This document shows, in pieces, positions 42,275 to 51,468 of a DNA stretch of 64,000 nucleotides. The notes beneath the pieces are model-generated. The model made no database searches. It was given only the letters and a program-made list of their open reading frames with translations, and was not told where the DNA came from. The DNA is from Streptosporangium canum. GTDB lineage: Bacteria > Actinomycetota > Actinomycetes > Streptosporangiales > Streptosporangiaceae. The DNA lies in assembly GCF_900113865.1 (NCBI RefSeq), contig NZ_FOQY01000016.1, positions 113,435 to 177,434 on the forward strand. The letters run 5' to 3'. Within the stretch, counting starts at the first letter, position 1, and each line of letters begins with the position of its first letter. The position numbers and the translations under genes were made by a program.

Positions 42275-43000
42275 CTACCGCGCCGCTCCGCGCAGATAGG
42301 CGAGCACCGCCAGCACCCGCCGGTTGTCGTCCTGAGTCGCGGGTAGCTCAAGCTTGACGAACACGCTGGCCACGTGTTTGCCGACGGCCGCCTCCGTGAT
42401 CGACAGCGCGCGGGCGATAGCGCCGTTGGAGCGTCCTTCGGCGATCAGTGCGAGCACCTCGCGCTCGCGCGGGGTCAGCCGGTGCGTCGGCTCGGTGACC
42501 TCCCTGGCCTTGGCCCAGGTCTGCTCGAACAGGTCGATGAGGATGGTGATCAGACTCTGCTGCCTGATCATCAGGGCGCCCGGTGAGTAGGCGACGGGGG
42601 TGATCCGGATGAACGCCACCGCGCGGTCGAAGACGAGCAGCTGCTGGATCGGCTCGTCGACGACCCGGTGCAGGTTGCCGGCGGCATGCAGCTCCCTGAT
42701 CCGGGCCGCCTTACGAGGGTCGTCCAACACGCTCGCGTGAACGATCGTCCGCATCGCCATGCCGTCCCGCAGGACGTCGAGCACGCTGCGCCTGCTCTTC
42801 TGCTCCTGGCGGCCCTTCTCCGGCGAACCCACCGGATGCATGGCGCGCAGCTCGCCCGCCGAGCGGGTGGCCTGCGCGATCTGCTGCCGGACGAGCTCGC
42901 TGTCCTCCAGCCGCTCGACGTCGACGGGGATGCCGCGTAGCTCACCGACCACCTCCTCCAGCCGATGGGCAAGCTGGGCCAACGACACGCTCTCGTCCAC
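42275..43000 (-). CDS. LuxR-family regulator with PLD-like/TrmB-like N-terminus
   Basis: 241 residues. The C-terminal ~60 residues are a LuxR helix-turn-helix (LTPREREVLALIAEGRSNGAIARALSITEAAVGKHVASVFVKLEL). The N-terminal part is helical (LAQLAHRLEEVVGELRGIPVDVERLEDSELVRQQIAQATRSAG) followed by RRSVLDVLRDGMAMRTIVHASVLDDP...VVDEPIQQLLVFDRAVAFI, an arrangement seen in actinobacterial one-component regulators. There is no receiver Asp, so it does not look like a two-component regulator. Confidence 0.85.
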   Translation of the reverse strand: MDESVSLAQLAHRLEEVVGELRGIPVDVERLEDSELVRQQIAQATRSAGELRAMHPVGSPEKGRQEQKSRRSVLDVLRDGMAMRTIVHASVLDDPRKAARIRELHAAGNLHRVVDEPIQQLLVFDRAVAFIRITPVAYSPGALMIRQQSLITILIDLFEQTWAKAREVTEPTHRLTPREREVLALIAEGRSNGAIARALSITEAAVGKHVASVFVKLELPATQDDNRRVLAVLAYLRGAAR

Positions 43001-43255
43001 ACGCCTCCTTCACCGACCGCGTCACCCTCACACCCGACGCGGGCCTACTGGCAGATTCCGGCCGGTGCGATCCACGCCGTGCCGACGGACGACGTCCAGA
43101 TCCGTCCCGAGACGCTTGTCAGTTGCCCGAAAGATCCTCCCGGAGGTCCTCGAAGAACGCCAATCAGCCCACCTTGGCCCGCCCGGCCTGCTCCTGACCG
43201 CCGGCACGGGAAAACAGGTGGTGGTCGGCGGCCCGGGTACGGCGCGTCGATCCCG

Positions 43256-44215
43256 CTACGGCCACGTGCCTTCGGGAATCACGTAACGCGTGTGGATCGC
43301 GTCAAGCCACTTTTTGTCGAGCTCGCGGCCCGTGACCCGGCCGACGAGAACCAGCGCTGTATCGATCATCTCCTCGGTGGAGAAGTCTCCGTCCTCATCG
43401 TCCTCATCCCAGTTCACGCCGGGCATGCTGAGACCCTCCATGTGCTGTTCCAAAGGGGCAGGGATCTTCTCCATCGGTGCTGACGAGACGACCAACCCAT
43501 CAACGGCGTAGGTGATCCGATGGGCACCGTTCACATGCCAGCCCATGCTCAGCACGCGCCCCCCGCTCCGTGACAGCGCGGACAACGCCGGCTCCGACGT
43601 GACATCCATCTCTTGGACTTGCACTGCCAGAGTCCAGGTCCCGGCTTCCCCCACCAGGATGATCCCGGCGCGGTCACCGGGCCTGGCGTCACCGTCGAAT
43701 CCGTGCCCGATACCTCTGAGAGTGCATGGCGTGGCAGAGCTCAGGTCGGCTCTCAGCCGCCGTGCCGTCTCTTCGATGCTCACGCCTTCGCACCAGACCG
43801 CGGCGAAGCCGAGCCCGGCGGCGACCGGCGACCAGTAGGTTCCCAAGAGGTCATACAGGCGCGTAGGCGACCGCCAAGCTGTAACGGATCGCAGTCCAGG
43901 CCGTCTTTCATGGAATCGGCACGTTCTTGTGAGCCACATGGTGACTTCCCGAGCAATGCGGCTTCGGTCGTTTTCTGGAGTCAGGTCATGAACTCCGCGT
44001 GCCGGATCCCGATACTCCACCTCGTAGGCGCCGTCGGGGAGCAACGAGATCACCGCGAACCAGGCCGGGCTACCATCGGGCGGCTCGATCGTGAGAAAGC
44101 TGTTGTCGGGTAGCGCCAAGCCCTTGATCAGCGTGTGGATGGAGTCCTCGGAGGGATCGTTTACGATCGTGCCATCCTCGGTCTCGGCGCGGAAACAGAG
44201 CTCTGGTGGACTCAT
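43256..44215 (-). CDS. Imm1-like plus DUF6461 two-domain protein
   Basis: 319 residues. Residues ~1-105 resemble an Imm1-type immunity domain (NSFLTIEPPDGSPAWFAVISLLPDGAYEVEYRDP). Residues ~118-319 match DUF6461 (GTYWSPVAAGLGFAAVWCEGVSIEETARRLRADL; GWHVNGAHRITYAVDGLVVSSAPM; LVGRVTGRELDKKWLDAIHTRYVIPEG). It is cytoplasmic. Both parts are families found near polymorphic toxins. A 54-aa gene lies 36 bp upstream on the same strand. It could be a toxin-neutralising protein, but no toxin is visible. Confidence 0.7.
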   Translation of the reverse strand: MSPPELCFRAETEDGTIVNDPSEDSIHTLIKGLALPDNSFLTIEPPDGSPAWFAVISLLPDGAYEVEYRDPARGVHDLTPENDRSRIAREVTMWLTRTCRFHERRPGLRSVTAWRSPTRLYDLLGTYWSPVAAGLGFAAVWCEGVSIEETARRLRADLSSATPCTLRGIGHGFDGDARPGDRAGIILVGEAGTWTLAVQVQEMDVTSEPALSALSRSGGRVLSMGWHVNGAHRITYAVDGLVVSSAPMEKIPAPLEQHMEGLSMPGVNWDEDDEDGDFSTEEMIDTALVLVGRVTGRELDKKWLDAIHTRYVIPEGTWP

Positions 44216-44251
44216 GACGCCGCCTTCTGGGAATAGTCCCCGTCCACGCTC

Positions 44252-44416
44252 TCACCCCTCGCCGCCTGATCCTTTCGCGGAATCCAAGCAGGTGAGTGCG
44301 ACAATCTGCCCGCCCGGCGCGTACACGATGCCCGAGCCGTCGAACCCGGCAGAGCCGGGTATGAACGCCAAAACCTCGTACCGCGCGGCGGCCACGGAAA
44401 GACGTAGCCGTTTCAT
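44252..44416 (-). CDS. Small 54-aa hypothetical protein upstream of the Imm1/DUF6461 gene
   Basis: Starts MKRLRLSVAAARYEVLAFIP; ATG 44416 has AGGAG 8 bp upstream, a strong site. The product has a basic N-terminus and a Gly-rich, mildly hydrophobic middle (GFDGSGIVYAPGGQIVAL). No named domain. It is probably the first gene of a two-gene transcript with the immunity-like protein. Confidence 0.5.
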   Translation of the reverse strand: MKRLRLSVAAARYEVLAFIPGSAGFDGSGIVYAPGGQIVALTCLDSAKGSGGEG

Positions 44417-44439
44417 GTTGTTTCTCCTACGGTGCCGGC

Positions 44440-44859
44440 GTGCGGACTCGGGCCCAGGAGATGGTACGGCCGTTGACGGATGCCGTCGCGGCGGTCGCCG
44501 TCGTCGGGATGTTCTGGGTACTGCCCACGGTCAGCGCCGCTCCGTGGCCGCGGATGGTGGCGGGATCGGTGCCGGCGGCGGTGACCGCCGGAGCGATGAT
44601 CTTCCGGCGGCGTCTGCCGTTCGCCACGACGATAGCCGCCGGGGTCGCCACTTTCATGGGCGGTGTCCTGAGGGTCTGCCAGGATCCGATGCTGGCCGCG
44701 GCCTGGTGCCTGTATCCGCTCGCGGTCGAGCGCGCGCGGCGTACCCGTCTCGTGGTCGCGGTGCTGGCCGGCGTGTTCGCGGCCCGCTGTCCTCGCCCGT
44801 CGAGGCTCCGGCGGGTCGATGGGAGGCTTCTGGAGCGACGCTCGATTATGGCCCACTGA
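44440..44859 (+). pseudogene. Truncated membrane sensor part of a histidine kinase
   Basis: 139 residues. The first ~115 look like the four-helix N-terminal sensor of a NarL-type histidine kinase (VRPLTDAVAAVAVVGMFWVLP; VAGSVPAAVTAGAMIFRRRLPFATTIAAGVATFMGG; DPMLAAAWCLYPLAVERARR). No H-box or ATPase domain follows, and the tail after ~44790 is unrelated. It probably was cut when the repeat-containing region starting near 45.06 kb arose. A small intact membrane protein is less likely but possible. Confidence 0.5.
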
Positions 44860-45073
44860 CGCGACTGAATGTTCTGGGACCGGGCACCGGGGCGACTCAA
44901 GCAGACATCCCCGACAGTTCCGTGATCAACACCATGCCGTGGTTCACGCGACCGGGTGCGTGCCGGGACGGCCGGTCGGTCCGGCTCCATCATGAGGGAA
45001 GGCATCGCAAGCGCGGTGGGAGCCACCCTGTCAGCAAGGGTGTCGGCAGGATCCCGGACGATTAAGAGAAGAA

Positions 45074-45112
45074 GAAGGCCCCTGAGCGGATAATCCCTGT
45101 TCAGGGGCCTTC
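45074..45112. terminator. Strong hairpin at the left border of the first att-like repeat
   Basis: GAAGGCCCCTGA (45074-45085) pairs perfectly with TCAGGGGCCTTC (45101-45112), followed by TTGCTGCT. A similar hairpin precedes the related repeat at 59.3 kb, so it may belong to the repeated unit. Confidence 0.65.
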
Positions 45113-45116
45113 TTGC

Positions 45117-45270
45117 TGCTGCGCGGCCGGAGGTGCTCGAAACCCCGACATGCTGATCCGTAGGCAAAGGCAGCTGCCTCGTCAACGACGTCTCGGCCCG
45201 CTCAGACGGTAGGTACGGACCCGGTGGTGTGTGATCGTGTAATGCGGTGTTGCTGTACGCGGCTGCTGTA
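45117..45270. repeat. att-like repeat A with tRNA-Arg(ACG) 3' half
   Basis: On the minus strand this begins with the anticodon-loop to acceptor half of tRNA-Arg(ACG): CTACGGATCAG (45153-45163) followed by a T-arm-like GGGTTTCGAG and CCTCCGGCCGC, but with several changes, so it is not a working tRNA. Beyond the core, ~110 bp (CTCGTCA, GATCGTGTAA, GTTGCTGTAC, CTGCTGTA) are shared with repeats B, C and D. Interpreted as an attachment-site scar of an integrative element. 45271-45598 shows no gene. Confidence 0.65.
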
Positions 45271-45598
45271 GACCACTCCGCTGGATGTAACCCGTTGCAG
45301 ACCGGTGGAACTACCGACAGGTCTTCACCCGCAACACCGAACGTGCTCAGGATTCGGCACCACGGCTGGAGTGCTACAACACCCGACGACGTCGCAGCGC
45401 GTTGAACGGCCTTCCACCGACCAGCCGACTGCCACCAACGTCATGACCGAATGCACTTGATCTGCGACGACAGGTCGGTTCCAGTCCAGCCGTTAAGCAA
45501 CTGATCAAATCGGGTTGAACGCTCGCTCAGCCGATGGTGACCCGCGCTCGGGTGACTCCAGCTCAACGCAGGTGGACCGGCTTTCGGCACCCACACCG

Positions 45599-46374
45599 TC
45601 AGTCGTGGAAACGTCCCTCTCGTGTGTAGACGCAGGCGCCCCCGCCGCAGTTCGGGCTGGAGTTCCAGCCGTCGTCGTAATGGACCTTGCGCCAGCGCTT
45701 GATGGATCCTTTCTCGATCGCCTGGTGCTGCCACGGCGCCAGCTTGGAGTCGAAGTGCTTGACGTAGTTCCCCAACGCGTTCATGTAGTAGATCCGATGC
45801 CTGGCGTAGAGATCGCTCGGCGAGCCTTCCGGAGTGCAGTTGGCGACATAGCTATCGGAATAGCGCTTCTTGTCGCCGAACTGGGAGGTGAAGTAGGTCT
45901 TGGGAGCCATTCCGGGACCCCCGCGTCATGCCAGTCGACCCAGCCGAAGTGGGAGAGATTGCATGCGGCCGCGCCCGAGATGACCGCGCTCCGCGGCGGG
46001 GTCAGACCGTCGGCGACGACCGGCGACGTGGTGATTCTGCGAAGCTGCAGCTCCGGCGGCGTATCGGCTCCATGATCATCGACGAGGCGTCGCGGAACCG
46101 CGACATCCCTCGGGGTGATCTTCAGGTAGGTCTCCAGAAAGGTGTCGCCCTCATCACGGGCGATGAGCAGGGTACGGCCGATCATTCCGGTTTGCACCAT
46201 TCCGATGTCATCCGACGGCCGGCTGTCGGTGAAGGCCACTGTCATGCCGCTGGTGTATTCGAGCTGAGCCAGCCGTACATCCACATCGGCCTCTTCGTCA
46301 CTGGCCATGACCGCGGAAGGGGCGAGAAGCAGGGCGCCCGCAATTCCTGCCAGCAGGGCCGGGGTGAATCTCAT
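45599..46374 (-). pseudogene. Secreted protein gene with one frameshift
   Basis: ATG 46374 (AAGGAG upstream) encodes a signal peptide (MRFTPALLAGIAGALLLAPS...MAS) and ~145 mature residues to NLSHFGWVDWHDAG. At the run of five G near 45925 the frame breaks. Continuing in the -1 frame gives GPGMAPKTYFTSQFGDKKRYSDSY...CTPEGS...NCGGGACVYTREGRF, ending at 45599. One extra G would restore a ~258-residue secreted protein with conserved-looking cysteines. It is either a true lesion or a sequencing error. I do not recognise the family. It is divergent from the large BTAD regulator. Confidence 0.65.
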
Positions 46375-46445
46375 GATCTCTCCTTGTGTATTGGAGACCG
46401 GGAACAGAGACAACGGTAGGAGTTGATCTTTCAGTTGCCTTAAAG

Positions 46446-49400
46446 GTGAGCTCGGCGGATACTGCGCCTGTGACGGCGACCGAGCACCTGCTGCCACGCC
46501 CCCAGCTCATGCGCTTCCTGGACCAGATCATGCGTCACCGCCTCACGGTGGTGACGGCCGGACCGGGCGGCGGAAAGACGTCGGCCGTCCACGCATGGGC
46601 GCGGACGCGGCCGGATGTGCCTGTGACATGGGTGGCACAGGCCGACGATGCGACCCTGGTCGAAGAGGTCTGCCAGGGCTTGGGGGTACCTGCGGCATGG
46701 ACCCGATCGATCGGGCCCGCCGCGGACGACCCGGTCCGTACGGCTGCACTCGCCGCCGAACTCGGTGCTGCGCTGCCGTACTCCGCGGTTCTCGTGATCG
46801 ACGAGGCAGAGCGGCTCGCCCCTCATACGGTCGGAAGCCGCCTGCTCGAGGGGTTGTGCCGGCACGGGGGAGACAACCTGCATCTGGTGTTGATCTCGCG
46901 TTCGGGGGCGCCCTTTCCGATTCAGCGGCTCTGCGGCCTGGGTCATGTGTTCCAGGTCTCGGCGGAGCACCTGGCCTTCACGCTTGAGGAGACGGGCTCG
47001 CTGGCCCGGCTCGTACTGGCCGAAGACGCCGACGCGCTGGCGAAGGAGGTCCAGAAGCTCACTGCCGGCTGGCCGGTCGCCGTGCGCCTGGCACTGAGCC
47101 GGCTCGGCGGCCTGCCGGCCGAAGACCGATTGAAACGCCTCGCCGCACCCGCCGGGCCACTCTTCGACTACCTGGTCGAAGAGGTGCTCAATGACGGTGA
47201 TGTGCGAATGAACGAGTTTTTACGCGCGGCCGCGGCACTGCCCTGGTTCACCCCGGAGCTGTGCACGGCGATCGGCCTCGATGTCTCCCGCCACGAGATC
47301 AGCATTCTGGCCGCCCAGCACATCTTGATCACACAGTGCGAGGACGGCTATGTCGTGACGACCCTGATCCGGGAATGCGTCGGAGACGCCGACCGGAAGC
47401 GCGCGTCGCGGGCAGCCCGCTGGTATGAAGAACGCGGGTTCATCAGGGAGGCCTTGGCCGTCTCGAGCGACCCCGTCCACCTCGTCGCAATGATCGAACG
47501 TTGGTGGGAAACGCTGCTGGCCGAGGGCCGTCCCGTGGAGGTGGTGCGGGCCTGCCGCGCGGTTCCGGCCGAGCTGCGGACGTCCACTGTCGACTTGGCC
47601 GAAGGCCAAGCTCGGCAGGTTCAGGGCGACTGGGCGGGAGCGCTGGACTGTCTACGCCATGCCACGGCCGCGGATCCCGCCGTGGCGTGGCGGATTGGCA
47701 CGATTCACTATCATCGCGGCGACTACCGGGCGGCGCTGCAGGCGTTCGAGCGTGGTGTCCTCGCCGATGAGGACTCCCCCCACGAGGCCATGCTTCTCGC
47801 CTGGACCGCCAGCGCCCGCTGGCTCGTCGGCGACCTCTCGGCCGCGGCGCGTCTGGCGGAACGCGCCCTTTCCATCGCGACGGCCTGTGGCGATGAACAG
47901 TCGGCGGCGTGCGCGCATACCGCGCTGGCCATGGCCGCCCACGACGAGGGCGACCGCGCCGCGAGCGAACGACACAGCACGCTTGCGCTCGCCGCCGCGG
48001 AGAGCTCGGGTGACCTGCTGCTGGCCGTACGCGTCCTGGCCAATCGAGCCTCGCACCGCACCGAGGAGGCGCGGTACGCCGAGGCTCTGGCCGACCTGGA
48101 GCTTGCGGTACGGCGGGCGGAGCTGGCAGGCGCGCCGGTCAACGGGGCGATCGCCCTGCACAACCGCGCGGAGGCACTCATGGGACTCGGCAGGCTCGAC
48201 GAAGCCCTGGCCGACTTCGGTGAGGCGTGCGAGATCCTTGGACGGGTCGGCAGCGACAAGCTGGGCCATCCGTTGGCCGGCCTCGGCAAGGTTTACTTGG
48301 AGCGCGGAGACCTGTTGCGCGCCAAGTTCAGCTATGAGAACGCGCTGAAGCATGCGAATCAGCTCCAGGACGTGCATCTGATCCAGTCCACCCTGGCCGG
48401 GCTGGCTCGAATCCACGTCGTCGACGATCCTGAGCGAGCCGTCCGGCTTGCCGAACGCGCGGTAGCCGCAGGTAGTGGATCCAGCCAGGTCGGGGCGCTG
48501 CTGGCCGCCGGTTGGGTATGGGCGGAAGCCGGCGATCGGGCCAAGGCCGCCGCCTACGCGCGGTCCGCCCGGGAGGCCGCCGCTGACCGACGAGATCAGG
48601 CGGCCACGGCCGAGGCGCTGGAACTGGCGGCCATCACCGTGGCCGGTTCGCCTGAAGATCGCGAGGAGCTGCTCGCGGCCGCCGGCGAGGTCTGGACGGA
48701 GATCGGCAGCCCGCTGGGTTCGGCGCGCAACGGCTTTGCCCGGGCGTCTCTCAGATGCACCGATCGTGGTAGCGGGCGTGATGGCCTCCGCGAGGCGGAG
48801 CGTGAGCTGCGTCGCGCTGGGATCCGTGGTCCGCACGACTCCGGCGCGGGGCTGTTGCGGGCGGTCGCGTTCCTGGACCCCGGCGCGGTGCGCTTCTGTG
48901 TGCTCGGCGGGGTCCGGCTGAGCCGCTACGGACGTTCCGTCCCCGCCGCCGAGTGGCAGTCGCGGAAGGCTCGCGATCTGCTGGCATGGCTGGTCTGCCA
49001 GCGAGGGCGATCCGTTGCCCGAGAGGTGGCGATGGAGGCTCTCTGGCCGGAGGAGGACCCCGGCCGATGCGCCAACCGGCTCTCGGTCGCCCTGTCGACC
49101 GTCCGCTCCGTCCTTGATCCGCAGCGGAAGTTCGGCGCCGGAGAGTTCGTTCGCGGGGATAAGCACACCATCCAGCTTGTCGGCCTTCGAGTGGACGTCG
49201 AGGAGTTCCTCTCTGCCGCCGCCGACGCGCTCGCCGCGCAGGATGATGATCTACTTGCCTCTGCCGAGGCGCGGTACACAGGCGACGTCTGCGAGGACTC
49301 CCCCTACTCCGAGTGGCTGGAGCCATTGCGGGAGGAGGCTCGAGCCGTCTACCAGGCACTGCTGAGGACACTGGCGTCCCGTGCGCAGCAGGCCGCAGAA

Positions 49401-49637
49401 CACGACAGGGCGGTCCGCTATCTCTTGCGGCTGCTCGAACGGGACGCCTATGACGAGAGGGCGCACCTGGACCTGGTCCGGACACTGACCATGGCTCGCC
49501 GTCACGGGGAAGCCCGCAGGCGGTACCGAATGTACATCGAGGCGATGGGCGAGCTGGGCGTGGAACCGGCCCCACTTCCTGCTGTCCCTGGTTCGGACCA
49601 CCCACCACTGCAGCGTAGGAGTTCTTCAGCGCGCTAG
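46446..49637 (+). CDS. MalT-like ATPase/TPR regulator with C-terminal BTAD DNA-binding module
   Basis: ~1063 residues. N-terminal STAND-type ATPase with Walker A TAGPGGGKTSAV and Walker B SAVLVIDEAERL; a winged-helix/arm region; a long helical TPR array (~380-790; e.g. GDYRAALQAFERGV, GRLDEALADFGEACEIL); then a C-terminal OmpR-type winged helix (GGVRLSRYGRSVPAAEWQSRKARDLLAWLVCQRGRSVAREVAMEALWPEEDPG) and BTAD helices to ~1060. The order is the reverse of AfsR, where the DNA-binding part is N-terminal. GTG 46446 is a guess; GTG 46470 is also possible. The stop codon lies within the left end of the IS630 element, so the native C-terminus may be altered. It probably controls the divergent secreted-protein gene. 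Confidence 0.85.
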   Translation: MSSADTAPVTATEHLLPRPQLMRFLDQIMRHRLTVVTAGPGGGKTSAVHAWARTRPDVPVTWVAQADDATLVEEVCQGLGVPAAWTRSIGPAADDPVRTAALAAELGAALPYSAVLVIDEAERLAPHTVGSRLLEGLCRHGGDNLHLVLISRSGAPFPIQRLCGLGHVFQVSAEHLAFTLEETGSLARLVLAEDADALAKEVQKLTAGWPVAVRLALSRLGGLPAEDRLKRLAAPAGPLFDYLVEEVLNDGDVRMNEFLRAAAALPWFTPELCTAIGLDVSRHEISILAAQHILITQCEDGYVVTTLIRECVGDADRKRASRAARWYEERGFIREALAVSSDPVHLVAMIERWWETLLAEGRPVEVVRACRAVPAELRTSTVDLAEGQARQVQGDWAGALDCLRHATAADPAVAWRIGTIHYHRGDYRAALQAFERGVLADEDSPHEAMLLAWTASARWLVGDLSAAARLAERALSIATACGDEQSAACAHTALAMAAHDEGDRAASERHSTLALAAAESSGDLLLAVRVLANRASHRTEEARYAEALADLELAVRRAELAGAPVNGAIALHNRAEALMGLGRLDEALADFGEACEILGRVGSDKLGHPLAGLGKVYLERGDLLRAKFSYENALKHANQLQDVHLIQSTLAGLARIHVVDDPERAVRLAERAVAAGSGSSQVGALLAAGWVWAEAGDRAKAAAYARSAREAAADRRDQAATAEALELAAITVAGSPEDREELLAAAGEVWTEIGSPLGSARNGFARASLRCTDRGSGRDGLREAERELRRAGIRGPHDSGAGLLRAVAFLDPGAVRFCVLGGVRLSRYGRSVPAAEWQSRKARDLLAWLVCQRGRSVAREVAMEALWPEEDPGRCANRLSVALSTVRSVLDPQRKFGAGEFVRGDKHTIQLVGLRVDVEEFLSAAADALAAQDDDLLASAEARYTGDVCEDSPYSEWLEPLREEARAVYQALLRTLASRAQQAAEHDRAVRYLLRLLERDAYDERAHLDLVRTLTMARRHGEARRRYRMYIEAMGELGVEPAPLPAVPGSDHPPLQRRSSSAR

Positions 49638-50831
49638 TGGCCTGTCACGCAGCCTTGGCTGGGTAACTGGTCCAGCTTAGGATGGGTGAACTGGCGGCGA
49701 AGCGGGTCTTGGGTATGGCTCGTGCGTTGCGCCAGCGGACGTATCCGGCGATGGCGGCGTTCTGCTCGTCGTGGCTGCGGTGATCGGTGCCGTTGAGCGC
49801 GTAGTAGCGCAAAGCGGCGAACTCGGACTCGATCCAGTTCAACCACGAGCCGTAGGTCGGCAGCAACACCAGCTCGACGTCGTGCTCGGCCGCCCAGGCC
49901 CGAACCTCGGGATGCTTGTGCGGCGAGTAGTTATCCATGATCACATGGAGGGTTTCGCCTGGCCAGCGTGCCCGGAGCGTCTTAAGGAAGGACAAGAACT
50001 CCCGCCACCGCTTGCGCTTGCGGATCCGGTAATACAGCTTGCCGGTGACCAGGTCCAGGGCGGCGATCATGTGCATGACGCCGTGGTAGCGGTTGTAGGT
50101 GGCCCGCAGCCGGGCCGGCGACTTCTCCGGACGCCAGCGCTTGCCCTTACGGGGCATCAGGTTCAGCGGCCCGAACTCATCGGCGCAGATCACCCGCCCA
50201 CCCTCGGGCGGATGGTCGTACAAGTCCAGGACACGCTGCATCTTGGCGATGAAATCGGGATCGTTGGAGGACTTCCACGTGGTGGTGGTCTGCCAGCTCA
50301 CCCCGCCCTTGCGCAGGATCCGGCGCAGGTGCTCGCGGCTGATCGAGGCCACCACCTTGCGTTCGACGAGGTGTTCGGCCAAGGTCTTCAGGCTCCAGGT
50401 CGAGTGCCCGGTGATGCCCCATTCGGCGGGGACCGTCTTGGCGATCAGGCAGATGTGCTCGCGCACCTGGCTACTGATCGTCGGCGGACGGCCCCCGCTC
50501 CATTTTGGGTCCAGCGCATCGAACCCCCGCTCATTGAACGCGTGGATCACATCGCGCGCGTAGTCATCGCTGACCTGCATCAACGAGGTGATGTCCGGGA
50601 CTGATTGGCCCTGGCCGGACATCATCACCACGATCGCCCGCCGCAGCTTCACCGGATCCTTCGCGGTCCGGGTGATCCGCTGCAGCTTGCGGCCCTCCTC
50701 CATCGACAGGGCACGAACGAACACTTCCGGTCGGCGAGCCACGACCACCTCCTCAACGTCTTGGAGGAAGGTTGCCGCTTTCACCGCTCGAGAGCAATTA
50801 CCCGGCCGAGATTCGGTGACGGGCCACCAGC
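49633..50831. mobile_element. IS630-family insertion sequence with 16-bp terminal inverted repeats
   Basis: Ends: 49633-49648 and the reverse complement of 50816-50831 match at 14 of 16 positions (GCTRGTGGCCYGTCAC). One transposase gene fills the element. The TA expected as an IS630 target is seen just after the right end, and a TA lies within the left repeat, so the exact edge is uncertain by a few bases. It sits at the 3' end of the BTAD regulator. Confidence 0.8.
49645..50742 (-). CDS. IS630-family transposase (intact)
   Basis: 365 residues. N-terminal helix-turn-helix (KLRRAIVVMMSGQGQSVPDITSLMQVSDDYARDVIHAFNERGFDAL, then PTISSQVREHI), second HTH (STWSLKTLAEHLVERKVV...EHLRRILRKGGVSW), and a DDE nuclease: D in VICADEFGPLN, D in LHVIMDNYSPHKH and E in YGSWLNWIESEF. 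GTG 50742 follows GAGGAGG. All three catalytic residues are present, so it is potentially active, unlike the other transposase genes in this region. Confidence 0.92.
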   Translation of the reverse strand: MARRPEVFVRALSMEEGRKLQRITRTAKDPVKLRRAIVVMMSGQGQSVPDITSLMQVSDDYARDVIHAFNERGFDALDPKWSGGRPPTISSQVREHICLIAKTVPAEWGITGHSTWSLKTLAEHLVERKVVASISREHLRRILRKGGVSWQTTTTWKSSNDPDFIAKMQRVLDLYDHPPEGGRVICADEFGPLNLMPRKGKRWRPEKSPARLRATYNRYHGVMHMIAALDLVTGKLYYRIRKRKRWREFLSFLKTLRARWPGETLHVIMDNYSPHKHPEVRAWAAEHDVELVLLPTYGSWLNWIESEFAALRYYALNGTDHRSHDEQNAAIAGYVRWRNARAIPKTRFAASSPILSWTSYPAKAA

Positions 50832-50882
50832 TACGAGCGAGATCGGGCTCTGCCGGCACCTCGATCCGCCGTCCTACTTGAC

Positions 50883-51120
50883 GGCAAGGACCGACGGAGC
50901 CGGTCCGCGGCCGATAGCCCCAGCCCCCTACCGGGAGGTCCGAATTCGGCGATCGTCACGGCCTGCGCTGCGAACACTTCATTACGAGTTAAGGGACGAC
51001 CGTCCACGGCCGTCTTCCGGGCCTGGTCGCGCGTGTTCTTCGGAGTCCCTCAGTCCACAGTCATCCAGGACCGTCCAGACCTGTTGTTAGCATCCGCGTC
51101 AGCAAGCCTCCCCATGCCGA
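50883..51120. repeat. Repeat R2, copy 1
   Basis: Blocks shared with copy 2 at 60.46 kb, in the same order: GGCAAGGACCGACG with a self-complementary GGACC/GGTCC stem; GGCGATCGTCACGGCC; CGTCCAGA; and GTTAGCATCCGCGTCAG (51086-51102). It begins ~50 bp right of the IS630 end. No coding gene is supported in 50832-51270. Confidence 0.65.
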
Positions 51121-51270
51121 GAGCATCGGAGGACGGTCTCTCCGCCCCGGCCGGACTCGCGGGAGTTGAACTACCTCCGGCCACAGACCGCTCCGAATGG
51201 TACGAAGAGGGTCTCGTACTGCTTCGCACGGGTGGACTCCCCACGCCTTGATCCGGACACCGCCCACCAT

Positions 51271-51390
51271 CTGATCCGCAGGCAAGGGCACAGCCCTCGT
51301 CGGCGGCTCCTCGTCCAGTTCGGCCGGTAGATACGGGCCTGTGAGGTGGGACGGCGTGAGGTGGGGTTGCTGTACGTGCTTGCCGTACCG
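51271..51390. repeat. att-like repeat B (diverged)
   Basis: CTGATCCGCAG (one mismatch to the tRNA-Arg core CTGATCCGTAG), then GGCAAGGGCA, CCTCGTC, CTCGTCC and GTTGCTGTACG in the same order and spacing as repeats A and C. The T-arm-like half is degenerate. Lies 150 bp after R2 copy 1. Confidence 0.55.
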
Positions 51391-51468
51391 CGACCTCTTC
51401 GGGGGCGTCCTGACCCGCCTGGCGGTGCGGGCTTCAGGAGAGGTTGAGCGTTCCACGCCGGGACGAGG

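Noticed and set aside
43001..43255. Possible plus-strand gene remnant between the LuxR-type and Imm1/DUF6461 genes
   Set aside because: Short frames without a recognisable motif or conserved start.
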